This document shows, one piece after another, positions 43,043-52,331 of a stretch of 52,331 bases of DNA. Source of the DNA: Branchiostoma floridae (lineage: Eukaryota; Chordata; Leptocardii; Amphioxiformes; Branchiostomatidae); contig NC_049983.1 of NCBI RefSeq assembly GCF_000003815.2, positions 28,901,716-28,954,046 of the forward strand, given 5' to 3'. Below the pieces are notes generated by a model. That model had not been told where the DNA came from, ran no database searches, and saw nothing but the letters and a program-made list of their open reading frames with translations. Both the position numbers and the translations under genes were made by a program. Position 1 is the stretch's first letter, and each line of letters starts with the position of its first letter.

Positions 43043-44800
43043 AAATTTCTAACTGCTTGCCACAGAGATAAACGCTAAAGGTGTAAAAAGATGAACTTCA
43101 AATCATTCAAATCATCCAACTCCCGCTTGGCTCTTTATCACAGATGATCTCAGGTAGCGTGGGGTAAAAGTGTATCTGGCAATGACAGCGCTTTTGTATG
43201 TATGACGATTCAACACGCATTCAAGTGTAACTGATTCAACCTGATGCTTCGGGAGAAGGGGCTAACTTTTCACAGGTTACAGAGAGCCTTTCTAATTACG
43301 GGTCCCTATCTACCCACCAATGACAGAGCCCGAGTATAACAAGTAAGCACCCAGTCGTGCATAAGCCATCCAACCGGTTTTGTCGGGGGTGGGGGTAGGG
43401 GGGGCGTGTGGTGGAGTGTAGAGTGAAGCTTGATGGGCATGTTGCCGGGTCGGGCATTCACAATTATTTGTGCCAACAGTGCAAGTCAGAGCGAGTCTCT
43501 ACGGTAACATCAAAATGTTGTCTGTTGCCGCTTTTAAACAGCAACAAGGCAAGAGTACTAGAAAACCTGATGTCGAGACAAATGTGTGCTGAACAGTACT
43601 TGCCACTCCAGCAAGTCTGACCTTTGCAGCCATCTTCTCACTCTCTTCCTGACATTCAAGTAACCACGTGCACGAACACACACCAAGGCAAATAATCAAA
43701 CAAGCCAAAAATATTGAGTCACCAACATCCAGTGTTTGTTCATAAAGTTTAGTTGAATCAAGTGTGAGGATAGTGCCAGTTTACTGACGTGTCTAACTAT
43801 TGGCCTTGGCACGCATCCAACAAACTATAAACTACAGAAGCAGTCGGTTCGACCGGTTGCGTTCTTGGCTATTGTCGGCAGGCGGCGACCGCACCACAAA
43901 GTGTGGCGTGATGCAAGATTACTGCGGCCAACGCGCCAGTTGATCGGGTCCCTGATTATCTATGAGACGCCCGGGCAACTCTACCGCCTCGGGGGACCAC
44001 CGCTAGTCTATTCTGACACACAGGGTAGAGCAGAGCCGTCCGTATGCAGCGCCATTTCTTAACTATTACATACTACATTCACGCCGTGATCTGATGATCG
44101 GTGTATTCTATTCTATTGATTAGGGTCCCTTTCCTATTCCGTTCTAAAGACGCGGATTGTACCATGAAGTGTGCACTATGCCCAAATACAGGCACTGTAC
44201 GATTTCAATGAGACCACCTGGTCACCTTGCGAAAACAGCTCGTCTAGGCGGTGCGGCGAGCAGGACAAGCTTTTCTCAGCCTGAGAGCCCGTGTCCAATT
44301 ACAGGTCCCTACGTATCGGCCAATGTCAGCGCCAGAGTACAACAATGAAGCAGACATGCGCAGTGACCAGTGTGTAGCCATCCGACGTATTTTTTTCAAG
44401 GGGAGGGTCCATGGCATGTATCGTCTGACTTATGGGCGTCCTGCCGGGTCTAATTATATAATTATCCACTACAAGTTGCACGGACAGTACAAGAGTAGAT
44501 GTCTACTGGGGATTGTCAGAACGTTGCCGCAATTACACGATGATAATTGGGAACAATTCCAGCAAAACTTATCATGAGGCATGTATGGGCGCCATATTTC
44601 ATATGTCCACCAAACGATACGTGTTTGACACCATTATTTGATACTTGCCACCATGTCTAGAATAATCTACATTGTATATGACCTTTGCCTGTCTAAAGTA
44701 CATGTAGCTTTCTATCCTTTACAAGAGAGTACATAACAGCAGCAACGGGAATTTGGGAAGAAGCTACAATGAACCGAAGTTGTCACCGATTCTCGAGATA
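43043..44800. repeat. Macrosatellite copy 4, partial and diverged
   Basis: The first 700 bases match copy 3 closely. From about 43740 the similarity drops, and it fades out after the block GAAGAAGCTACAATG near 44758. The second half of the unit is missing. This is the ungapped version of the unit start. Confidence 0.88.
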
Positions 44801-45619
44801 TCCCCACATAAGCTCCAGACTGAAAACAATCTTCATGGAGGTAATAAAGCAGAACTGTGACACTTCGGCTTGGAAAAAAAAGACCAACAAAAACGAAAAA
44901 AAAACTTGACAAGACTTGTCGGAGCCGAACCTCTGCTTAAATAGCAGAAGCCGCCTAACTCGTCCATTTTCTAAACAAAAGCTAAGCGCAAATTATGAAG
45001 CCTGCTCACCGTTCGCGAATTTCTTGCGTCTGTTGCTCTGGAATGTGCCTCGATGTTCTTGTTGGAGATCAGTCGGTGGTTCCCTCTCGACTTGAACTGA
45101 CTCTTGTAGAAAAAAGCAGCCCTTTTTATCTGTTCCGGGGGAGTTGGTCACAAGGTGCGGCAAGACCACTAGCGGAGATGACGTTATAGGCGTGCCATCA
45201 TGGAATGTTGACCCACCTACATATGTTGGCCAACCTACTTACCTAAGATAATTGACCTATTCTATGGCGTTGGATGGATAATTGCTTACCTCGCTACACT
45301 TCAAGTGTTCTATTGTGTCAATTGTCACACAGTAGACAAACTGACATCAATACCAATATCAATCTTTCCCATCCCTCGTCGTTCCTGTCTTCAAGTTTGT
45401 TTGTTTAATTGTGTTCTCTTTGACAGTTTTTGGTGATGTGCTATTTATGGAAGTATTTTACAGTATCACTTCAGTTATTTTAGTTCACTGAGTATAATAA
45501 TAATTGATATAATTCCTTGTATTGATATGTGTATGGCTCGTCGGTGACAAAAATCAAATAAAGTTCCATCTCAGATGCACACGACATTCTAGGGACGTTC
45601 CCTCTCGGTGTGTATCTTG
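44801..45619. other. No recognisable gene
   Basis: Unique-looking sequence with an AT-rich stretch near 45470. A 64-codon open frame at 44995-45189 has no family resemblance. Confidence 0.45.
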
Positions 45620-45965
45620 GTTAGGTCACATAGTTTAGAAATAATGTACCAAATGCATTATCATGGTTAAACCAAGCATTTTAACCTGAGACCGTTATGC
45701 ATGATCGGTTCAGAATACAACGATTGCTCCCTTGACTACCTGTATAGTTTGATCAGGAAAGTTGTCTGTGCGAACCTTCTCGGTCCGGTAATGACCTATC
45801 GAAGTGCACATAACTACGGCACGTTTCAGGATGATGTTGAGTGATCAGGAATTCTGTATCTTCAATAAAATGACGAACATCATATCTAAAGATGCTGAAG
45901 TAACGCACTGAGGCAATGACTCTTACTTTTAAACATGTCGTTTGTAACATTGAAGAATGAGGGGA
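45620..45965 (+). repeat. Left arm of dispersed inverted duplication
   Basis: The segment from AATAATGTACCAAATGCATT to ACATGTCGTTTG recurs inverted at 48974-49450. Well-matched blocks include CTGAAGTAACGCACTGAGGC and CAGGAATTCTGTATCTTCAA. The right arm has about 200 extra bases near its outer end. Confidence 0.85.
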
Positions 45966-46392
45966 ATGATCGATAGTCATATTGATGTGCAGTTATAGCA
46001 AAAGTATATGCTATATGTACAAATTCTCCTAACCGTCAGACTATAGTATCACTACACTTTTTACTTTCATTTTCACTACAGATCTTCACTACAGATTATA
46101 TCTTTCCGTAACCTTTCCGATATATTTCTGTTAGCTTTGTGCTTACGTGTAGAAAGGATGGCAGAAAGGTAGCGTTGAAGGGAAACAACGTGGCCGGGAG
46201 TGGCTCATGCTCCCGAGCATTTGTGGTCACCTTTACGGTGTGTTCCCACCTAGTCTTGATGTCAGACTGTTTCCAGGGCCTACACAGAGTAGCTCTACGG
46301 CGGTTCATGCAACTTGCCCCGAAGGAAAGTTTGTCACAGCCCCGTCAGTTTAGACCCCGCCCCGGGGCCCAACCAGGATGTTTTAAGAAACG

Positions 46393-46640
46393 AACACACA
46401 CACACACACATACATACACACACACACACACACAGAGACACGCACACACGTACACACACATCCACACACACATAAACACACACACATATACACGTACACA
46501 AATACACACACGAACGCACACACGCACACACATACGAACACACGCACACACACAAGCACATACACGAACGCACGCACGGCAAACACAGACACACACACGA
46601 ACGAACGCACGCACACACACACAAGCACATACACGAACGC
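46393..46640. repeat. Imperfect (CA)n tract, 250 bp
   Basis: CACACA dinucleotides interrupted by CG, TA and AA steps. The open frames across it (Thr-His or Cys-Val rich) are artefacts. Confidence 0.95.
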
Positions 46641-47067
46641 TGCCCCAAATATAGCCGTTTGTAAAGGATCATCACAGACGCATTACAAATACAACACGTT
46701 TTACTGTACTCAGGTGATATTCGTCCATCGCCTTACTTACTGAGGTTTGGCCGCTCCCATTGTTCTCTGTGACAGACGGGTGCGGGTTGATGGTGGATGT
46801 GCATCACCTCTCCCCACGCGTCATAGGGGGTACCTGGGGACATGGCACGTTTCGGTAGGGAGATTGCGCAATCCTGGTTTCAAACACCGATACTTGTACA
46901 CTGACCTTTACAGTATAGTAACCCGCTCCATACATCTGCTTGGAGACAAACCTTTGTCTTGTCCCTGCAGTTTGTTTGTTTGCGGCTGGGGTCTAACCCC
47001 GTGTGAACACCGTGTGTAAAGTAGTGCCACAATAAACGTCACGTTGTGAGGAAAGGTGGTGTGTGTG

Positions 47068-47273
47068 TAGTCTCTACCAGACTCCGGATCGCTGGAAAAA
47101 TCGTAGAAATGGAACAAATAGAGGAGTAAGCCGGCCAGAGGAATATAACCGGCCAGGGAACAGCACGCGATCCACGGATCCTAGGATCGCGAGCTTTTCC
47201 CTGGCCGGATATATTCCTCTCTATTTGTTCCATTTCTACGATTTTCCAGCGATCCGGAGTCTGGTAGAGACTA
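47068..47273. mobile_element. 206-bp palindromic fold-back element
   Basis: Outer arms of about 55 bp (TAGTCTCTACCAGACTCCGG...) pair with 47218-47273. Inside them GGAATATAACCGGCCAGGGA pairs with TCCCTGGCCGGATATATTCC, and at the centre CGCGATCC pairs with GGATCGCG. Almost the whole element can fold into one hairpin. GTGTG flanks both ends, though the flanks are simple repeats. No coding capacity. Confidence 0.88.
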
Positions 47274-47762
47274 GTGTGTGTGTGTGTTAAGCCCCGGTTG
47301 CACATAGCCGAACATGGCTTCCCTACTCTCTTCCGACTCTCTCCCGACTCTCTCCCGACTATGGCAAGGAGGGTTTCGGGAGCTATATCGGCTTTCATCG
47401 GCTGGAATCTGGCTCAGTTGGCTGGTGTTTGGCAGTGACACCGGCTAGGCTTCTAAACATTACGTTTTAGCCAGCACGCTACAAATTACGTCGGATTAAA
47501 TAGATTTCCCTGCGAATAATGAAATTGTCCTACTTTCAACCACAAAGACTATCAATACAAACCAGTTGAACGTGAGACTGAACACTGGCATATGTGCGGT
47601 ATAAACATGCACAAAATCAAATCATTAAACGATCGTGCAAGTAAACTTGCGTGTATACATTAAGCAGAGTCCAGTCAAGCATTACAGTTTTATTTTTGCA
47701 TTAACAACATTAAGTCAGGACGATGTTTTACGATGAAGATTCAAGGGATCTTTTAACATGTT

Positions 47763-47826
47763 AAAGTTAAAGTTAAACCCTTCCCGAGCCAAGATGGTGC
47801 ATAGGGTGGTGCCCATCTCTGTTTCC
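47763..47826 (-). mobile_element. SINE tail fragment
   Basis: On the minus strand, AGAGATGGGCACCACCCTAT and GGGAAGGGTTTAAC match the 3' part of the SINE at 20050-20321. The tRNA-like head is missing. Confidence 0.7.
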
Positions 47827-48603
47827 TACTTCGTATCATTGGCATAGCATTTCCTGCCGGTTGACCTTAACTTTTTTACCTCTCTACCTCTTGATTGGAT
47901 ATAATCACTTTAATACATTAAGATTATTTCGATAGTTTCTTGTTACAAATCTTTCTTTGATTGTGTGGTTTCTTTTTCAGCCTGTGTAGCTAACATATTG
48001 TTCTATGATTGAATTGTATGTTTTTGGGGTAAGGTATCTCTATTGGTTTGGGGGTATTTTTCATCTCAGTGCGGCACGCTACAGCAAAAGGCATCAATTG
48101 GTCAACTTTTACTGATCTGATTGATTTACCAGCATAGATGGGTTAAATTTGAAACAAAATTCCATCAGTACAAGGGTTACATAAATGCTTCTCTATGACC
48201 ACCTTCTTGGTGATACAATGCCTCCTGACGCCCGGAGAAAATAACAACTGTCTTACCTGACTTGCCCCAGGATATTTCTTCAACCTGAAAATGTTCATAC
48301 AGTAAATTGTAATATTTCTTGTGTGTCTGTTTATTTGCATTTCCATCAATTTTAACCGACATTTAATTTTTAACTTGCTTAATGATGTTTAATCATCAGT
48401 CGTTTGTCGAGCTCTATTCGCTACCTCCTGTCTGAGAAAGTCTTCACAAAATCGTAATGCACTATGGCAGCTCGCACAAGGTGCAAACCTCTTATTGCAA
48501 ATCCAAACATCATAATAGAAAGAATGGTGTTTATTTTACCATCAGGACCAGAGTAGTGTGATACCTAAGTATTTGTATGTACTACTTGTAGTCTTCTCCT
48601 ATA

Positions 48604-48841
48604 CCCCCTATCCACTAGGACGGCGCTCTCGCCGCGCTCTCTCTGCGACCTAACATTTGACAGGTCAGTCAACGAATTAGATAGAAAAGAAACGAATCTT
48701 TTTACACTTTGTGCGTTATGTTGTCTTCTCGGTCACACTTTTACATTTTGTATGTATACCTAGTATGAAAGTGAAGGTTACACATATCCTATGTAGGTCG
48801 CAGTCAGAGCGCAGCGCGATCGCCGTCTAGTGGAAAGGGGG
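48604..48841. mobile_element. 238-bp inverted-repeat element (MITE)
   Basis: CCCCCTATCCACTAGGACGG + CGCTCTCG at the left pairs with CGATCGCCGTCTAGTGGAAA + GGGGG at the right; inner GCGCTCTCTCTGCGACC pairs with GGTCGCAGTCAGAGCGC. The arms are about 45 bp. No coding capacity and no clear target duplication. Confidence 0.8.
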
Positions 48842-48973
48842 CCTTATTAAAGGGATATAATAAGCCGAGATTCAGCTCTACAAGCAAAAGACCTCGACAG
48901 ACGTGATCACGTCAGACTAAGCAGATGTGACACGACGAACTGATAAGGTTAGCTCAGATTCACCTTTATTCTT

Positions 48974-49450
48974 CAATGCCAAACGACATGTCTAAAAGTA
49001 ATCAGAGTCATTGCCTCAGTGCGTTACTTCAGCATCTTTAGATATAAGGTTCTTCATTTTATTGAAGATACAGAATTCCTGAAACGATCCGTAGTTATGT
49101 GCACTCCGATAGGAGGTCACTTGGAGGTCATTACCGGACCGAGAAGGTTCGCGCAGACAACTTTCCTGAACAAACCAGTCAAGGGAAAAATTGCTGCATT
49201 GTGATCCGATCATGCATAAAGGTCACAGGTTAAAATGCGCGAAATAATGACTTTCTCAGATGGCGCTAAAACTTCATACATGATTGCACGGTGCATGATG
49301 ACTTTGTTTGCAAGATAGTGAACTGTGTGGGCCATCCTGAACATGTATAGTGGGAAACATCACTATACATTACACTATACCTTCGCTTGACCTCCTGGTC
49401 GTTGGGGGGACAGGGTAACCATTAAGATACATTTGGTACATTATTCCTAA
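48974..49450 (-). repeat. Right arm of dispersed inverted duplication
   Basis: Inverted match to 45620-45965, from AAACGACATGTCTAAAAGTA to TGGTACATTATTCC, interrupted by about 200 bases of unmatched sequence (about 49236-49420). Confidence 0.85.
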
Positions 49451-49514
49451 ACTAGCATTTCAAATGAAATGTTACACAATGTAATACAATACATGTCATT
49501 AGGATTAATATTGT

Positions 49515-50061
49515 ATTTGGACAGATCTTAACGCGTCATGTAAACGCAGTCAAGCGTTGCCTCTAATACAGAGACTACAAAAATGTACCCTCCTTCACAT
49601 AATGAATTTTATTGTCGAACAAAAAAGTGGTAACAAAACATTGCCTCAATTTCCTTAGAGTTGTTTTGTGTAAGAATGTCATTCAATCTTATCTCGCAAA
49701 ACTGACCTGGGAACTTTATTCTTTATTTATTTTTGCCCACGTCACAATGATGGCAGTGACGGTAACCAGACATGTCTGATATCAGCCACAGGGTGAAGGT
49801 TGACAGGTATGACTGTTTGGCGCGCTGAGAAGCCAGGTGCGCACGACAAGTCTCCTGTCATTAACAGGGGAGGTCAAAAGGTACCACGTGTTAGCTCAGC
49901 AGATGCGTCAGGACGAGAGGGGTGTGTGTCTATGACAATGGCGCTCTTGTTGTAGAAAGGTTAGCTTAATCAGTATGGGAATCAACCAAGCATGTGAAGC
50001 AGAATTGTTCAAACTTGGACTTCTTCAGTTGAAAATATTCCACACTGTCCCGGTATCGTTA
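49515..50061 (+). repeat. Direct duplication, copy 1
   Basis: Nearly identical to 51785-52331 at a fixed offset of 2270 bases. It includes ATCAGCCACAGGGTGAAGGT and GGTACCACGTGTTAGCTCAG. No gene was recognised. Confidence 0.95.
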
Positions 50062-50187
50062 TGACAAACCACAAGCACTAAGGGACACAATCCCTCCTTG
50101 AACAACTGTGATTTTGGAGAAAATGTTCCCGACGAAATCCAAACAAACCAATACAAACTGGAGGGTCTGCATGGGGGGTCCCGACAA

Positions 50188-50370
50188 CGATTTACGCTGA
50201 ATTCAGATAAACCCCCTACGTATTACGCTAAATCAAGGAAGGCAATTACATCTACGCTAAATTTAGTCACCTCGCTACGAATTACGCAGATAAGATCGTT
50301 TTCCCTACGAGTTACGGCAAATAAGAATAGACTGCCTACGCCTTACGAAAATGAGCATGCAGACCCATGC
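50188..50370. repeat. Degenerate CTACG-x2-TTACG-x2-AAAT repeat
   Basis: Five or six loosely conserved units of about 31 bases: CTACGTATTACGCTAAAT, CTACGCTAAAT, CTACGAATTACGCAGATA, CTACGAGTTACGGCAAAT and CTACGCCTTACGAAAAT. Conserved CTACG and TTACG are separated by two variable bases. The surrounding 50062-51077 shows nothing else. Confidence 0.6.
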
Positions 50371-51077
50371 AAACTAGTAAACAATAATATAGTGCAGTAC
50401 AGTACAGTACAGTATGGCATGGTTCCAAGTTCCAACTAGAAGGTTGGGCTCATCGAATGTATTCAAAGTTATCTCTTCTCACGTACCTCCGATGTCCAGT
50501 TGACATATATCTATAGAATTGTTTCTTTCGTCAACGACACGTGGACTGTTTTTCTAACTGAATATTCAATCGGAGATTATGCCCCTATACCTCTATCAAA
50601 ATAGTCATGTCATATTTTTTGTGTGTGTGTATGCCTGGATTGTGATAGATTCAGCCCTCCTCGCAAGAGACAAGAAGCACACACAATCACAATTCTACCG
50701 TCAAAAGAAAGCTAATATATCATAGAATTAGACTTTTTATTTATGTTTATGAAAATTGGTCACCAGCTTCCGAAGAGAGCAAATTACAAAAGCGTGACAA
50801 GTTACGGCTCACTGTCTAACTGTCTGATTTGAAAAAAAAAAACGAATGCCTGGAAAGTAATGACAATGATTTGTAATTTGGAGAATATTGCTAAAAGGCT
50901 TCATGCTATGAAGTTGTGCCTCAAAATCTGAGTTGTGCTTATTATTTCTTGGTGAGGCCGAGAACTTATTGATCACCCCTTGTATAGTTCAAAATGCTGT
51001 CGGCTGAATTTATGTCAGCCCTAGCCTGACAGATTCGTACCTCGGAATAAAATAAAACTATAGGTGAAATAGACAAT

Positions 51078-51522
51078 TGTGTGTGTTTGTGTGTGTCACG
51101 GTGTGTGTTTGTGTGTGTGTGTGTGAGTGTGTGTGTGTGTGCGTGTTTGTGCCTGCATGGGTGCCTTTTTGTGTGTGTGTGAATGTGTGTGTTTGCATGT
51201 GTGTGCGTGTATGAACGTGTCTGTGTTCGTATGTGCCTATTTGTGGTTAAAAGAGTGTTTGAATTTGTGTGTTTTGTGTTTGTCACTTTCACTTTATTTG
51301 TGTATGTGCGTGCGTGTGTTTTTGTGTGTTTGTGTGCGTGCGTGTGTGTGTGCGTGTGTGTGTTTGTGTTTGTGTACGTACCTCTTTGTGTTAACCAGTG
51401 TGTTTGTTTTGTTTGTTTGGCTTTCACTTTGTGTGTCTGTTTCTTTGTGTTTGTGTCTGTATGTGTGTGTGTGGTATGATTGTATATTTGTGTGTATGTG
51501 TATGCGTGTGTGTTTGTGTTGG
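51078..51522. repeat. Imperfect (GT)n tract, 440 bp
   Basis: GTGTGT and TTTGTGTG runs with interruptions. All open frames across it (Cys-Val or Thr-His rich) are artefacts. Confidence 0.95.
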
Positions 51523-51784
51523 AGAAAGAGAGAGGGGGGCTGCTTTGCGACAGTCGCTGAAAACAATATGGCTAAACATGGAGCCAAGAGGCTTGTTTTG
51601 AGCTGATGTTTATTATTGATTATCGAAGGCTTGGTTTTTTTTTAAATTTGGCAAAGTAAAATTGTCTCAAACAAGACGACCTGTACTTGTGATAAAAGTT
51701 AGAAAGATGATACTTTCAGTGTACTTGATTCTACGGACTTCCATGATGCCATACCATGTGAATGTACTGGTGCTGTGGTGTCGG

Positions 51785-52331
51785 ATTTGGGCAGATTTTA
51801 ACGCGTCATGTAAACGCAGTCAAGCGTTGCCTCTAATACAGAGACTACAAAAATGTACCCTCCTTCACATAATGAATTTTATTGTGGAACAAAAAAGTGG
51901 TAACAAAACATTGCCTCAATTTCCTTACAGCTGTTTTGTGTAAAAACGTCATTCAATCTTATCTGGCAAAACTGACCTGGGAACTTTATTCTTTATTTAT
52001 TTTTGCCCACGTCACAATGATGGCAGTGACGGTAACCAGACATGTCTGATATCAGCCACAGGGTGAAGGTTGACAGGTATGACTGTTTGGCGCGCTGAGA
52101 AGCCAGGTGCGCACGACAAGTCTCCTGTCATTAACAGGGGAGGTCAAAAGGTACCACGTGTTAGCTCAGCAGATGCGTCAGGGCGAGAGGGGTGTGTGTC
52201 TATGACAATGGCGCTCTTGTTGTAGAAAGGTTAGCTTAATCAGTATGGGAATCAACCAAGCATGTGAAGCAGAATTGTACAAACTTGGACTTCTTCAGTT
52301 GAAAATATTCCACACTGTCCCGGTATCGTTA
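51785..52331 (+). repeat. Direct duplication, copy 2 (runs off window)
   Basis: Matches 49515-50061 with few differences and continues to the end of the window, so the full repeat is longer. Confidence 0.95.

Noticed and set aside
46334-46675. Cys/Val-rich or Thr/His-rich frames in CA/GT tracts (also 51127-51606)
   Set aside because: Translation of dinucleotide repeats.

Overview
This window is animal genomic DNA, most likely from a lancelet-like invertebrate (Branchiostoma or a relative). The evidence is one multi-exon gene with GT-AG introns in shuffled phase-1 order, tRNA-derived SINEs, non-LTR retrotransposons, Penelope-like elements, many minisatellites and several short inverted-repeat elements. 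The lancelet assignment is inference from domain content and repeat style; no species marker is visible. Seven runs of N mark assembly gaps.

The one host gene I can reconstruct lies on the minus strand, from a start codon at 27044 to a stop at 11789, with an alternative stop at 10880. Eleven coding exons join with consistent phases into a 779-residue secreted protein. In order it has a signal peptide, a D8C domain with eight cysteines (uromodulin/GP2/OIT3 type), four calcium-binding EGF modules, two F-type lectin (fucolectin, FTP) domains, a six-residue repeat segment, a VWC-like cysteine module and an acidic tail. The last standard exon has two competing donors that give two different C-termini. 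Both lectin domains lack the histidine of the fucose-binding motif but keep both arginines. A truncated EGF exon relic lies between EGF exons 2 and 3.

The introns of this gene carry most of the oddities. Every unit of a 46-bp minisatellite (14224-15756) repeats the 3' splice site of the next exon. A 187-bp (TTCC)n tract precedes another acceptor. A Penelope-like relic has a degenerate hammerhead ribozyme. An inverted repeat with about 1.04-kb arms holds a SINE in its loop.

Left of the gene (1-9 kb) are LINE remnants: two CR1/L2-like pieces, and a 3.5-kb 5'-truncated I-group-like element encoding reverse transcriptase and RNase H, flanked by an apparent 8-bp target duplication. A tRNA-SINE and a 60-bp tandem repeat follow. 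Right of the gene (27-35.6 kb) come a 56-bp minisatellite next to a 2.3-kb terminal-inverted-repeat element, a second Penelope-like remnant fused to LINE-tail sequence, a 1.4-kb TTAA-flanked element that seems to split that remnant from its hammerhead ribozyme, and a LINE RT fragment.

From 35.7 to 44.8 kb there are three full copies and one partial copy of a 2.45-kb macrosatellite with no recognised gene. The last 7.5 kb holds dispersed inverted and direct duplications, two short palindromic elements and long CA/GT tracts, with no recognisable gene. Gene models were read by eye from splice consensus and reading frame; none has been checked against transcripts or databases.
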